NCBI GenBank assembly: GCA_021464245.1
Contig: JADCRB010000069.1
Coordinates: 310,001-374,000, forward strand
Reading direction: 5' to 3'
Source: Carallia brachiata
Taxonomy: Eukaryota; Streptophyta; Magnoliopsida; Malpighiales; Rhizophoraceae
Length of the DNA stretch: 64,000 bases
Part shown: piece by piece, positions 35,001-46,108 of the stretch
Numbering within the stretch: position 1 is the first letter of the stretch
Layout of the letters: each line of letters opens with the position of its first letter
Translations under genes and position numbers: made by a program
Notes under the pieces: model-generated
Told to the model about the DNA's origin: nothing
Seen by the model: only the letters and a program-made list of their open reading frames with translations
Databases searched by the model: none

Positions 35001-36029
35001 AATGTTCTGAAAATGCCATCGTGCATCTTGATTCGAACAGTACCAACTCCAACAATAGATAGTGCCTTGTTGTTCCCCAATAAGACTGTTCCTGCATTAA
35101 TTGATTTGTACGTTAAGAACCAGTGCTTATTAGGACTCATGTGGAATGTACAACCTGAATCAAGGATCCATTCGTCAATTGAGCTGCTAGTTGAAACTGT
35201 TAGAACAGTCTCTCCATCGGAGCTTTCAACTTCACTGGCTATGTTTGCGGTGTTGGGAAAATCATCAACTTTCTGTTTCCCCTTGTCTTTGCGCTTGGGA
35301 CAATTTCGCCTGATATGTCCCCTTTCGTGACAATGATAGCACGTTACTTTATCGTGTCTAGATTTGGATCTAGACTTGCCTCTGCTACTGGACCCCTTCT
35401 GTGTTGATCTACCTCTAACAATCAAGCCGTCTGCTTGATTCTCTACGACCTCTTCCGTCATCCGCTTCTTGAGCTCCCTTGAGTTTAATGATGCCTTCAC
35501 ATCATCCAGGGAAAGACTCTCCCTCGCGTATAACATTGTATCAACGAAATTGTCATAAGATGGAGGTAATTTGCACAACAACATAATAGCTTGGTCCTCA
35601 TCTTCAACTTTAACATCAATATTTTTCAAATCTAAGATTACCTTGTTGAATTCGGCCAGGTAATCTTGAATGGGTGTTCCTTCCTTCATCCGGAGAGCGT
35701 AGAGACGGTGTTTTAGATACACCCGGTTGGTCAGGGACTTGGTCATGTAACGGGACTCCAATTTGGACCACAAACCATCTGGAGTGGTTTGATCTGCAAC
35801 TTCACGTAGAACCTCATCTGATAAGCACAATAAAATTGTACTATGTGCCTTTTCCATGAGCTCCTCCTTTTTCTCCTTTGTCAACGATTCTGGCAGTTCC
35901 TGCTCGCCTTTGAGCGCCTTAGCTAGTCCTTGTTGGACTAATAACGCTCGTACCTTGATACGCCACATGTTGAAATCATTCTTACCATCGAATCTCCACA
36001 TCATATTTCGTTGATGATCTTTCTGCCAT
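32040..36029 (-). pseudogene. Copia gag-pol, interrupted by about four frameshifts
   Basis: The coding region is read in pieces: about 36049-34350, 34350-33915, 33915-32160 and 32160-32040. Visible domains: Gag (UBN2-type) at 36000-35450; CCHC zinc knuckle CYHCHERGHIRRNC at about 35300-35345; aspartic protease ILDSGCTFHM at about 35140-35175; pre-integrase LWHMRLGHM and zinc-binding C/H at 34670-34790; integrase core with HSDLWGP and RTDNG at 34350-34600; RT with LLYVDDMLIA at about 32990-33020; RNase H with CDSQSAIHLTKN at about 32210-32290. Breaks lie near 35990-36000 (the probable start ATG at 36027-36029 is out of frame with Gag), 34353-34362, 33905-33915 and 32158-32163. Each is a 1-2 base indel, mostly in a homopolymer. 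As read, no complete polyprotein can be made. Confidence 0.9.
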
Positions 36030-36057
36030 CTCGAAATACTTGCAACCAATCAGTTGG

Positions 36058-36069
36058 GCTCTGATACCA
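36058..36069 (-). other. Primer-binding site (tRNA-iMet) of Copia element
   Basis: Minus strand TGGTATCAGAGC, 3 bases inside the 5' LTR. This is the classic plant Copia PBS, complementary to the 3' end of initiator methionine tRNA. Confidence 0.93.
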
Positions 36070-36072
36070 GTT

Positions 36073-36675
36073 TGTTGAATGGACCCACTAGATCACGGAT
36101 CTAACCTGATTAATTTTGCGGAATAAATTTGGCAAAAATAATAACACGACACGACACAAGAATTTACGTGGTTCGGCCTAAAGCCTACGTCCACGGCAAA
36201 GACGATCAGAGAATATTCCACTATCAAAAAAGAGATTTTACAAGCTGCACACAATATACCTCACTGCCCAAATCCCACATACACCCAATGTCACTCAAGT
36301 ATTTCTCTCAAATACTTTCTCTCTCTTGATTCTCTCCACTCTTGGATACCTCTCTCCAAAATCATGGACATATATATAGGCATTGGAGTCATCTACATAC
36401 ATTCAAAGTCATCCATGTGAAAAGGATCATTCAAAGTCCAATATGACAACTTCAACATTGGTAGGCTAGTCAAGTTTGGCAACTTCAACTATGGTAGGCT
36501 AGTCAAAGTTTGATAACTTCAACTTTATCATTGTTAGACCAATAACAAACACATGGTAATTAACTTGTCATAGCAAATTGTGATTTTGCTACCCATGTCA
36601 TCTTCAAAGCCATCAAATTTGACTAATATTTAGGCATGTGTTTCTTGCTCCAATTGCAAGACATCAATTTCAACA
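36073..36675 (-). repeat. 5' LTR of Copia element
   Basis: In element orientation it begins TGTTGAAATTGATG and ends CCATTCAACA. It is near-identical to the LTR at 31371-31974. It lies on the high-coordinate side because the element is transcribed on the minus strand. Confidence 0.93.
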
Positions 36676-37283
36676 ATAGCAATAGAGAGGAAAACGACAT
36701 TAAGATATTATAAGATTTTTGCTTTTACCTCTAGAATCACAACCATTTATAGAAGAATCAGATGGATCGCTCAAGGGATAGCCCCTGGAAGGCTGGAACC
36801 ATGATCAGAGAGCTATCGGTCGTTCTATCTCTCGCTTCTTTTCGCTCTCTGAAATTCTCTTATTATTTCATTTTGTTTTACTTTGACGAAAGCCAGTTCA
36901 TGAAGGGGTTGTTAAAAAACCAAATTCGGTTCATTGAACCTGGTCATGGCCGCCAGAACAGCTACCCTCAATAATGAGCTATTTGACACGTACGTTTAAC
37001 AGCAGCCGATTACAGTATTAATAAATTTTCGCGTTTAAACCCTATTTAAGAACTGTTTTAATTGTGAGAAAATATTAAAAAAAATATATATAATTTTCAT
37101 CATTTTTATTTAATTTTTTTATTTAAATAATTTATTTTTTCATTTTTTTCATAATTTTTTATTTGTTTCTCATTATTTTTTTAATTTATTTCTTATTAAT
37201 CTAAAGAAATTTTTTCCTTAATACTTTCTTTATCACATTTTTTGTTCTCATCAATTTTTGCACAATCCAAATATACCATAAGA

Positions 37284-37654
37284 CCGTGTTTGTTGTGCGA
37301 TGGAAAGGGGAGAAAAAAAAAAATATAATTATTATTATGTATTTTTTTTTTATATTTCTTTCTTCTCACTTTCTACACCTTTCTAAATAATTTTATTTTC
37401 TCTCCCATTTTTCTCTCACAAATTACTATTTATTTTTTTTTCACGATACTTTCCTTCTCTTCATTTTTCCATCGCTCTAAATAATTTTATTTTCTCTTCA
37501 CTTTTTCTCTCACAAATTACTATTTATTTTTTCTTTCACCATATTTTTATTCTCTTTATTTTCTCCATCACTCTAAATAATTTTATTTTCTTTTTATTTT
37601 ATTTTATTTCTCTTCCTTTCTCCACCCTTCTATTCTCTCCAAACACACCTTAGA
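37284..37654. repeat. MITE, GTTTG...CCAAACAC family, copy 1
   Basis: The left end is ACCGTGTTTGTTG and the right end is CTCCAAACACACCTT, approximately inverted to each other. The interior is T-rich with repeated words AAATAATTTTATTTTCTC and TCTCTCACAAATTACTATTTA. Related copies are at 48406-48763, 55865-56222 and (opposite orientation) 56858-57118. Confidence 0.65.
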
Positions 37655-38260
37655 GCTTTGAAAAGTGAGTGGGCTTTGATGGTCGGTATTGCATACGAGA
37701 CAAACAACAAAAATACCATAAAAAGGTAACACCAAAAAAAAAAAAAACCATAAAAAGGACCCCAATACACGCGACGGGGCGAGACACGGCCGTGAGTGAC
37801 AGGATCGGACGGCTTGGCTCTGGTCTCACCAAAACCGTTAGTTTTTAAGAATTAGAAAATTTTAATTTACTTTTTTATTAAATATAACACATTTATAATT
37901 TTACTACACAATAAAAGTCTACCTAAAGTAAAAAAATTATAAAATAAAATTATATTATATAAAATCATGAATAAATTGTATTTAAAATAAATAAATAAAA
38001 AATAATAATTATGTAAAAAAAATTATAATGTACAAACAAATAAGGTAGAATGTATATATAATTATTTTTTTAATCTTTTAAAAAAATCGTAACCCATATA
38101 TGTGTATATGTATGCCCGAGCGCATGAAGAGACGAGAGCGCGTGAAGAGATGAAGATGGATAAACCCTCATTAATATAATACGCAGTAAACTAGTTGAAT
38201 ATGTGAAGAAATCGAAAAAAAATCGTATCTATGTAGGTGTACCCCCCTAAATAATGCCAC

Positions 38261-38922
38261 TTAGGTTACATGGATACGGGTACAAATACGGCGACATGGG
38301 TATTGTCGATACAGGTATAGGAATACGTCAATCTTAAAAAAATTAAAATACGAATACGAAACAGACACGACTATATATATAATATATGTGTGTATATTTT
38401 TAATTTTATTTGTATTTGATCTCTACGTATAATACAGCAGAATCATCGTCATTAACAAAAAGAATAGAAAAAAACCGACTTTTTTTTATTTTTTTCTTAT
38501 TTTATTGATTTTGAGAACGACTTATCTATAACTCTTTTTCGGGTTGCTTGAGCCTTCGTTGATTTGTAAGCAATGTAAGTAATACCACAACAAAAATTTG
38601 GAATTTTGATCTTATGATTTTAATAAAACAAAGAATATGATGAATTAAGTCAGATAGAATTCGAAAAAAATTTTAAATGATAAATTTCTTTTTTTTCCAA
38701 TTTTTTTAAAAAAATTAAAATAAAAATACAAATATCCTTAAAAGTGTCCTTGGTGTGTCCAACACATTTCTTTCTCGTGTCCGATACGCGTGTTCATTTT
38801 TTTTTTTCAAAATTTTTTTTGTCGGACACTTCTGCGTGTGTTCAACACATGTCCGAGACATGTCGGGCGTGTGTCCGCGTCCAACGTGTGTCCGACACTT
38901 GCACGACTTCAATTTTAAAGTG
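38261..38922 (-). repeat. Dispersed ~660-bp repeat, copy 2
   Basis: Reverse complement of the element at 21559-22221, with the same terminal CGTGTCCGACAC-rich zones and AT-rich interior. The two copies differ in length by only about 1 base over 660. It has no coding capacity that I recognise. Confidence 0.7.
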
Positions 38923-39745
38923 TATGTACATCTTAAAATACCACCAATTGGTCCCTTCTTTTTTTATTTTTATTTTTTGTTTGTTTGTTTCGGCATTTGT
39001 TGGCCTTTTGTTATGATTTCATCTGTTCGAAAGCACCTCACATGCATACAAAATGGCAGGTACAAATTTACAAACCGTGCTTCGTTCTCTTCGTCGTGGA
39101 TGCTTTAAATTTCTACGTGATTTGTGGCAGGTACAAATGAAAATGCCTTTGGTATTCGATGCCGCTGGCATGGGCGGAAATTTGTCGCCCATGTTCGTTC
39201 GGTTTAATTGTTCAATAATGAAAATTTGTCGTTTAATTGTCCTTAATTAATATTATTAAATAATTTCAACGGTTATCAATTATTCATCATGAGATATTTT
39301 TTTGTCCTTAATTATGGGTGGTTTTCATCATCAAAAATTAATACATGTGCCAAATAAAACATATTTCCAAGGTAGCACCTATGCATTTTGATTATCGACA
39401 AAGAACCCTAGAAATAAAGAAAATTTTGTGGTGTACTTAAGTTTCAAATCTCAAATTTTATTATAATTTTGTCACAATAAATACAAATTTTTATAAAAGC
39501 AATATGTTATAAAGTCATAAAAATTCAAAAATAAAAATAAAGAAAGTGTTTATTTTATAAACATAAAATTTTATTTTTTATCATTATGTATAAACTACTG
39601 CAAATTTTAAAATTTGAACTTATGGTGTCACATCAGAATTTTATGGTTGGGAATCTTTCGTGGACCATCCGATGTGGGAAAACAAGTGGATCTGCTGTAG
39701 TTGAAGAAACAAAATATAATAGCTTGGAAAGTGACTGTCTACGCA

Positions 39746-39792
39746 GAGGGGGAGAGGGGGAGAGAGAGAGAGAGAGAGGGAGAGAAAGAGAG
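39746..39792. repeat. GA-rich microsatellite
   Basis: Imperfect (GA)n with GGG interruptions on the plus strand. Confidence 0.85.
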
Positions 39793-40550
39793 TTACATTG
39801 ATTTTTCTGGTCAAGTAGACTCAATTATATTATCACTGTAATTGCATTCCATATAATCATGAATTGAGTCTCCAAATTTGAATTCAAAAAAGTGAAGTTC
39901 ACCAATCACAATGAGAGCGATAGAGGAATTTGAGGATAGAGAATACATACAATACAAATAGAGATTCGATACTTCCTTCATCACACGTGCCTATTTGAAT
40001 CCACTCTACATGGGTTGATTCGAGTCTTTAACTCATAATGGAAGTTTTTTCTTTCCTTTTTTTTTAAAAGTCCATTGGACTATGAATAATACCCTAAAAA
40101 CTGTTCTCTACAGAGATTTTATGTGCGGCGAAGGGGGACAATTGCTATGATTTTTTTTTTTTGAGTGCCAATTGCTATGATTAGTTAAATTTGTGTGGAG
40201 AGTTATTTGGGTCCACTTTGCTACATTGAAGAATGGAGTCTAATTATGAATAAAATTTCTGACTAAGCTAGTTTTCTTATACAAGCCACTAAGATGTATT
40301 TGAATTAGTATTTGGGTAATTTAATTAGTTAAAAAATTTAAAATTATACAAAAAAATTATAAATTTCAATTTTATTAAAATCAAGTAATATAGTTAAATT
40401 TATAATTCACTATCTTAATTATTCGATTACTTCGTAATTTTCTTATGTATAAAATCATAATAATTTAGAACAAGATTATAGATAACAATTTTTTCTATTT
40501 TTCTTAAAAAAATAAGTTGTATTTCATAATTTCAATAAAATAAATTGTTC

Positions 40551-41850
40551 TCTCCATCTTCAAAAAGTTGGATGTTAAATAAATTCTTAATTAAAAGGAA
40601 TAATATAAAAAAAAACATCAGAATTACTCGTCTATCACAAATTTTAAAAATTAATAAATTTAATATAATTAAATTATTTTATAATAAATTTAATATATTA
40701 TTAAGACTTCGTTAAAACAAGTGACATGACATGTTAACTAATAATAAATGTTGATATGTGCATAAAACAAATAATTAATGTAAATTTATATCAACAATGT
40801 ATTTATTTGGCTTACAAGCCCAAAACTAAATATTTTACAATTACATTTTATTTCTTCCTAAATCATTAATACATTATTTTTTTCTCTTCTAAATAATTAA
40901 CAATTAGTTTCTTTTAATTTACAAAACCCACTTCAACCAAAAAAAAAAAAAAAAACAAAAACAAAAAGCTAGGTTAAGGAAACCTAAAACGCCTATGTGC
41001 GTTTGTAGTCATCAGAAAGAAAATCCTAGAATCACAAAGAAGAGAATTCGTTGGTAATTGCTCATCAAAGCAACCACAAAGTTGCATCTTTAAACCCAGA
41101 AAGAGAGAGAAAGAAAGTTTGGGTGTAGAGATTGGAGGCTTCGGAAGGAGGGGCTCAGATGCGCCTTTTATCCTACAAATTAAGAAAGCAAAGGAAACTC
41201 AATTCATCACATCAGAAACTCAGGATCGAGGACTAATGAGAGGGAGAAGAGAGAAGGGAAGAAAAGAAACTCGGGACCGCCCCACTTGATGAAACCCCAC
41301 AAGAGTTCCTTTCCAAGAGTCTGCTTGAATATCATCACAACCTCTCCTCATCGACGACGAAGAAGAAGAAGAAAAAGCAAAAGAAAAGGAGAACGACAAT
41401 GCTCACATACTTTCGGCAATTTAGTTTCCTAAAGCCAAATTTGGGTGTTTGTAATTTTTTTAATCAAAGGTGGTTTTGTATATTAAACTTAAAATTTTGT
41501 TAATTATATAAGAAGAAAAAAAATTAATAAATTAATTATTTTAAAAATAAAATAATATTTGATTTTTGGACTTGTAAGTATAATAATTATTAAGTAATGG
41601 TGATGTGGAGCCACACTAATTATTTATTTTATGTACAGGTCATAATTTTTATTTGTCAGCATGCTATGTCAATCAACTTGATAGTTTTTGTTAACCGAAA
41701 TTAACATTGTATTAAAGTTATTATAAAATAATTTAATTATATTAAATTTATTAATTTTTAAAAATTATATCAAATTTGTTAAATAATAAAGTAGATAATT
41801 TTTTTTAATATTAACTCTAATTAAAAAAGCAGAAAGCAAAAGACAAGATG
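40551..41850. repeat. Long fold-back element (~1.3 kb) with unique internal segment
   Basis: The left arm (about 40600-40870) returns inverted at about 41500-41800. Clearest is TTTTAAAAATTAATAAATTTAATATAATTAAATTATTTTATAATAA at 40644-40690, matched at 41715-41770, with further aligned words (CTTACAAG.CCAAAA, GT.CATAAAA.AAATAATTA). The segment between the arms (about 40930-41450) is not AT-rich and looks like captured gene sequence. This resembles a Mutator-like element with long terminal repeats; exact ends and TSD are not resolved. Confidence 0.55.
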
Positions 41851-42359
41851 GCTACTCACGCCGGCGTGGCTGCGTTTAACTCTTTTTTTCGACATTTTAT
41901 GGGTTTTGGGGCCCACTACATTTTTTAGGTGCCAACTATATGAGTACAGACAGATTACGATGACACGGATGTTACTCGGTGTTTGCATTTCTTAACGTGG
42001 TTCGGTGGTTGGGTTCATCAACTTTTCGAGGATCTTCTTCAAGACTTTTTAAGCCGCAAGGGATTCTGAAGCCGTCATATGGCCACCCTATATGTTTAAG
42101 GTGTGGGTTAGGGTTTTTGGATTTCTGTTAGAAATTGTAAGTTGAATTTCTCTGAAGCTCTAAAGCAGAGTCCATTTTGGGCCATCTGTGTCTTCTGTTT
42201 TGTCTTTTTTTTAAAATTTTTTTTTTTTTTTTTTCTGTTTTGTTTCTTTAAGATTCTGCTTGCTTTTAGTTGATAATTTTGTGGTTATAGATTGTGGGAT
42301 TCATGTAAATGTAAGCAAAATTATTGATGTTCTTTCAGATTCCTGCATGCATGCAGAAC

Positions 42360-43077
42360 AAAAATTAGTGTTTGGAAATAATTTTTTGGCTGGCAGCAGA
42401 GAAGTAAAAGAAGAAGAGGTATGACACAAACTCTTCTTCCACACATTTTTCCTTTATCCTGTTTGAGCTTTAAATTCTTCAATTCTTCTTAGTTGGGCAC
42501 ATATAATTATATATCCTAAAAAAGGGAAAAAAAAAAAGGTTCATTGGGGATGAAACTTTTCCTTGTTGAATTCAAGATGAAAATTATCAATCGCGCTCCT
42601 TTCTTGAGATTGGCACAAGTAACTTAAAAAAAAAAAAAAAAAAAAAAGAAGTCACTCTTGCTTTCAGAGCCATTATAATTGAGTGCGTCTAGTCAAATTT
42701 TGAAGAATTGTTATATTTTCAATTGAGTGATATCGCATTATCAATTCGAAAATTAGTTTTCGATTTTGAAAATGACATGACTCCTGAGCTTTGTTTTTCA
42801 TTTTATTGTCCTATCTTCACAGTAGGGAAGTTTTGGTTCTATTTTCGTTTCTGTATTTCTTTTGGATTCTTGACTATTGGGAAGTCATTTTGGTCAGCAA
42901 TAACCAAAAATGGTTGCAGGAAAACAGTACTGTGACTGAAATTTTGTCACTGTCGTTTATTCGAGATCATGTTTTTACATATTCTGATCTGTGTAATTGT
43001 TGAAGATATGGTGTTGGAACATCAACTGATTTTATGTTATCTTTTTCATATTCTACAGGGACTATTTTCAGCAAAAA
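42360..43077 (+). promoter_or_regulatory. Likely THA1 5' UTR exon and UTR intron
   Basis: A donor AGAG|GTATGA at 42418/42419 and an acceptor TCTACAG ending at 43058 bracket a T-rich intron-like stretch. The next exon would begin at 43059, 19 bases before the ATG. UTR introns at this place are common in plants. The transcription start is not determinable from sequence alone. Confidence 0.45.
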
Positions 43078-46000
43078 ATGGTAACTAGAATTGTGGATCT
43101 CCGGTCTGACACTGTCACCAAACCAACCGATGCAATGAGAACGGCTATGGCAAATGCTCTGGTTGATGATGATGTTTTGGGCCATGACCCGACTGCCTTG
43201 CAGTTAGAAACCGAAATGGCTAAAATCTTGGGAAAGGAATCAGCTCTCTTTGTTCCATCTGGGACTATGGGTAATCTTATTAGTGTTCTTACACATTGTG
43301 AAATTAGGGGAAGTGAAGTCCTCCTTGGAGACAAATCTCATATCCATATTTATGAGAATGGGGGCATATCAACAATTGGAGGTGTGCATTCTAGAACTGT
43401 GAAGAATAATGAGGATGGGACAATGGATATTGGCTTAATCGAAGCTGCAATTAGAGATCCCAGGGGGGCCCTTGTGTATCCAACTACTAGGCTTATATGC
43501 TTGGAAAATACACAAGCCAAGTAAGTATCATTCTCTGATGATCTTTTTTTTGGTTAATGTCTGTAGTGAATGCTTTTGTAATATCCATAATTTTTTTTTT
43601 TTCCTGACGGAAATGTCCTGGAGCAATTTGCCATTCTATGTTTGCAATTAAGAGTCCCAAAAATTAGTTCCCACGATGTTCAGAAGGCTCGTTGTTCTAT
43701 TACAATACATCTTAGATATTTTACTAGCTCGGTGGAAATATTGGTGTCAATTGAAATTCTGGAATGCATCTCACCAAATTCTCGCCAATTTTTCCTCTTT
43801 TGCACCACCTCTCTAAACAGTTTACCTCATTCTGTTTTCTTCTTTTCTGCCTTATGAGTGCTCTTTTAATTAATGCAGCTGTGGAGGTAGGTGCCTGTCT
43901 GTAGAATATACTGACAGAGTTGGAGAATTGGCTAGAAAGCATGGTCTCAAGCTTCATATTGATGGGGCCCGAATTTTTAATGCTTCGGCTGTGAGTAAAT
44001 TCTTTTCGTTATGTTAATACACAGTTGTTTGTCTTGTTATGCTTCTGCCATTTGGGATTGGAGAGAAGAGAAATGATGACTCTAGATTAAAGTTTTTGCA
44101 ACTAGATTCCCACCATGTTAGCTGTTGGATGCGGCTGTTTGAGTGTTTGGCTATTGGCCAGTTGTCGGCCAGGTTTTTTGCCTATTTGCATTGGTTATGC
44201 TTTCTTTGATAGACTGATAAACCTGGAATGTTATCCCATTTAAGTTGAACTCTAATGAGATATTGGCCATTGGTAAAGTTTTGGCAATACTACTGCTCCA
44301 TAATTATTGATTTAAGAGCATACATGTTTAAACATCTGATCCCACAAAGTTGGTCCTCAGGCACTTGGCGTTCCTGTTGATCGGCTTGTGCAATCTGCTG
44401 ATTCAGTTTCGGTATGGTTACAAAGCAAATAAATTTTCGGTTACTTTTTTTTCAATACTGTTGTTTTCTAAATTATTTTGCTCCATTTTCTCATTTACCT
44501 CCATAAATTTATGTATCAGGTATGTCTGTCAAAGGGTTTGGGTGCGCCAGTTGGATCTGTTATTGTTGGCTCAAAAAGCTTCATCGATAAGGTAGTAATG
44601 AAAATTTGCACCGAGTTGAGTGCCAAATTTTTTTTCCTTCCTGCTAGAAGTGAGTGCCAAATTCTTAAGTGTCTTTCGTTCTAGGCCAAAATCCTCAGGA
44701 AAACCTTGGGAGGTGGGATGAGACAAGTTGGTATCCTTTGTGCAGCTGCTTTGGTTGCCATCCAAGAAAATGTTGGAAAGCTTGCAGATGATCACAAGAA
44801 AGCTAAGATACTAGCAGGTTTGCTGTTTAACTAGTTATTTGATTTCCTACTTCAATCTCCTTTCCGTTCTCTTTTTTGGCAAAAGTTACTTTTATTTTGC
44901 AAGTTCATAAAGTACTATGATTTTTTCGCTCTCCAGAGGGACTGAATCAAATCAAAGGACTAACAGTGGATGTTGGTGCTGTACAAACCAATATTGTGAG
45001 TATCTCCATCTTTGAAATGTGAAAGAAAGTCCAATTTACTGTCTTGCTGTTGGATTGAGAATGTTTCTTATAGTTTAATTGAATCCTTTCCCAAGACATT
45101 CCAACAATCCTACGAAAAGTACTCTGATCAGTTTTTACCTTCATTATAGGCATGGAGATTTTGCAATCTCGATGAATTTGTGAATGTACACACGAGCATC
45201 TAAGTGCTACCTAGTTCTGAACTTTTCTGTTGATCCTTGTCCTGGCTGAGAGTTCAAAAAAGAGAAAAAGAAAAATTATATCTTGACCCCCTTCTTTCCC
45301 TGGCGCAGATATATCTGGACATGGTAGAGGGCTCAAAAGTTACAGCAGAAAAACTAAGCAAATACTTGGAACAACATGGTATACTTGTTATGCCAGAGAG
45401 TCCTCTCAGGTTTGTTTAAGATATCTTGAAGGCTCTTCATGACTAAGTCTTAATTTTTGATTGACTCTCTCTAGTCGTCTCAGAATTTCGGAAGAATTGC
45501 CCTTGCCAAAATTGTAGCCGTATCCGGCCTTTATTTTCTTCTGACAATGATTTTTTTTTTTTCGCCAAAAGGATAATGGTTAATGACAACGAATCATCTG
45601 GGATGTCACACACCAATCGAAAGCGACTTGCACATTAAATTTCCAATCAAAAAGTGTTTAACGAGGAAAATGAGGGAAAGGTAGTATGTGGGAAAGGGAA
45701 AAGGGCTTGACCTTTTTTATGAATCGACCTTCAATGAAAGCCATAGCTTTTGACAGTGGCTGCTTCCCTTGTAGATTACCCTTTATCCATTTATTGGATG
45801 TGCATGTGGATCTTAGCACCTCATTCCATTATTTTGGGTTCCAACTTCCAAGCGTGTAGCTTAAACAGGAGAGTATATATTGATCATACTATGGAAGCTC
45901 ATGTCTTTTTTTCAATGTTTGTTTCAGCATTAGGCTTGTTCTTCATCACCAAATATCAGACAGTGATGTCCAATACGCTTTATCATGCTTTCAGGTAACC

Positions 46001-46108
46001 TTTTCACATTGATCTCAATCTTCTGCTGTTATTTGGAACTTACAATTTGCTCCATTTTGAAAATTACAGCAAGCTTTGGGTGGCGCGCATGCTGAAAATG
46101 GGAACTAG
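43078..46108 (+). CDS. THA1: Low-specificity L-threonine aldolase (9 exons, 358 aa)
   Basis: Exons: 43078-43520, 43879-43990, 44361-44411, 44520-44591, 44685-44817, 44937-44995, 45309-45409, 45928-45994, 46070-46108. All introns are GT..AG and the sum is 1077 bp. The protein is a fold-type I PLP enzyme cleaving threonine (and allo-threonine) to glycine plus acetaldehyde. Visible landmarks: N-terminal [12 protein letters not shown], the PSGTMGN phosphate-binding loop (about residue 61-67), [12 protein letters not shown] with the cofactor-contacting Asp (about 170), [12 protein letters not shown] with the Schiff-base Lys (about 206), and KTLGGGMRQ. Length equals Arabidopsis THA1. The C-terminus is GGAHAENGN. 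The last two exons lie inside a tandem duplication and occur again at 50037-50217. Confidence 0.96.

Larger units (their letters stand above)
31371..36675 (-). mobile_element. Young Copia LTR retrotransposon with TSD ATAGC
   Basis: Two LTRs of 604 and 603 bp (31371-31974, 36073-36675) start TG and end CA and are flanked by the perfect 5-bp duplication ATAGC (31366-31370 and 36676-36680). A tRNA-iMet primer site and a polypurine tract lie just inside them. The interior codes Gag, protease, integrase, RT and RNase H in that order on the minus strand, the Copia order. The LTRs differ by 2 substitutions and about 6 short indels, so insertion was recent. Several frame breaks make the copy non-autonomous as read. 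Confidence 0.95.
36681..43058. other. Intergenic region without a supported gene
   Basis: It contains a MITE (37284-37654), the second copy of the ~660-bp repeat (38261-38922), a GA-rich microsatellite (39746-39792), a long fold-back element (40551-41850) and, near its end, the likely 5' UTR exon and UTR intron of THA1 (exon ending about 42418, intron 42419-43058). No additional coding frame is credible. Confidence 0.6.

Noticed and set aside
38744..39108. 90-117 codon plus-strand frames
   Set aside because: They fall inside the end of the ~660-bp dispersed repeat and its T-rich flank.
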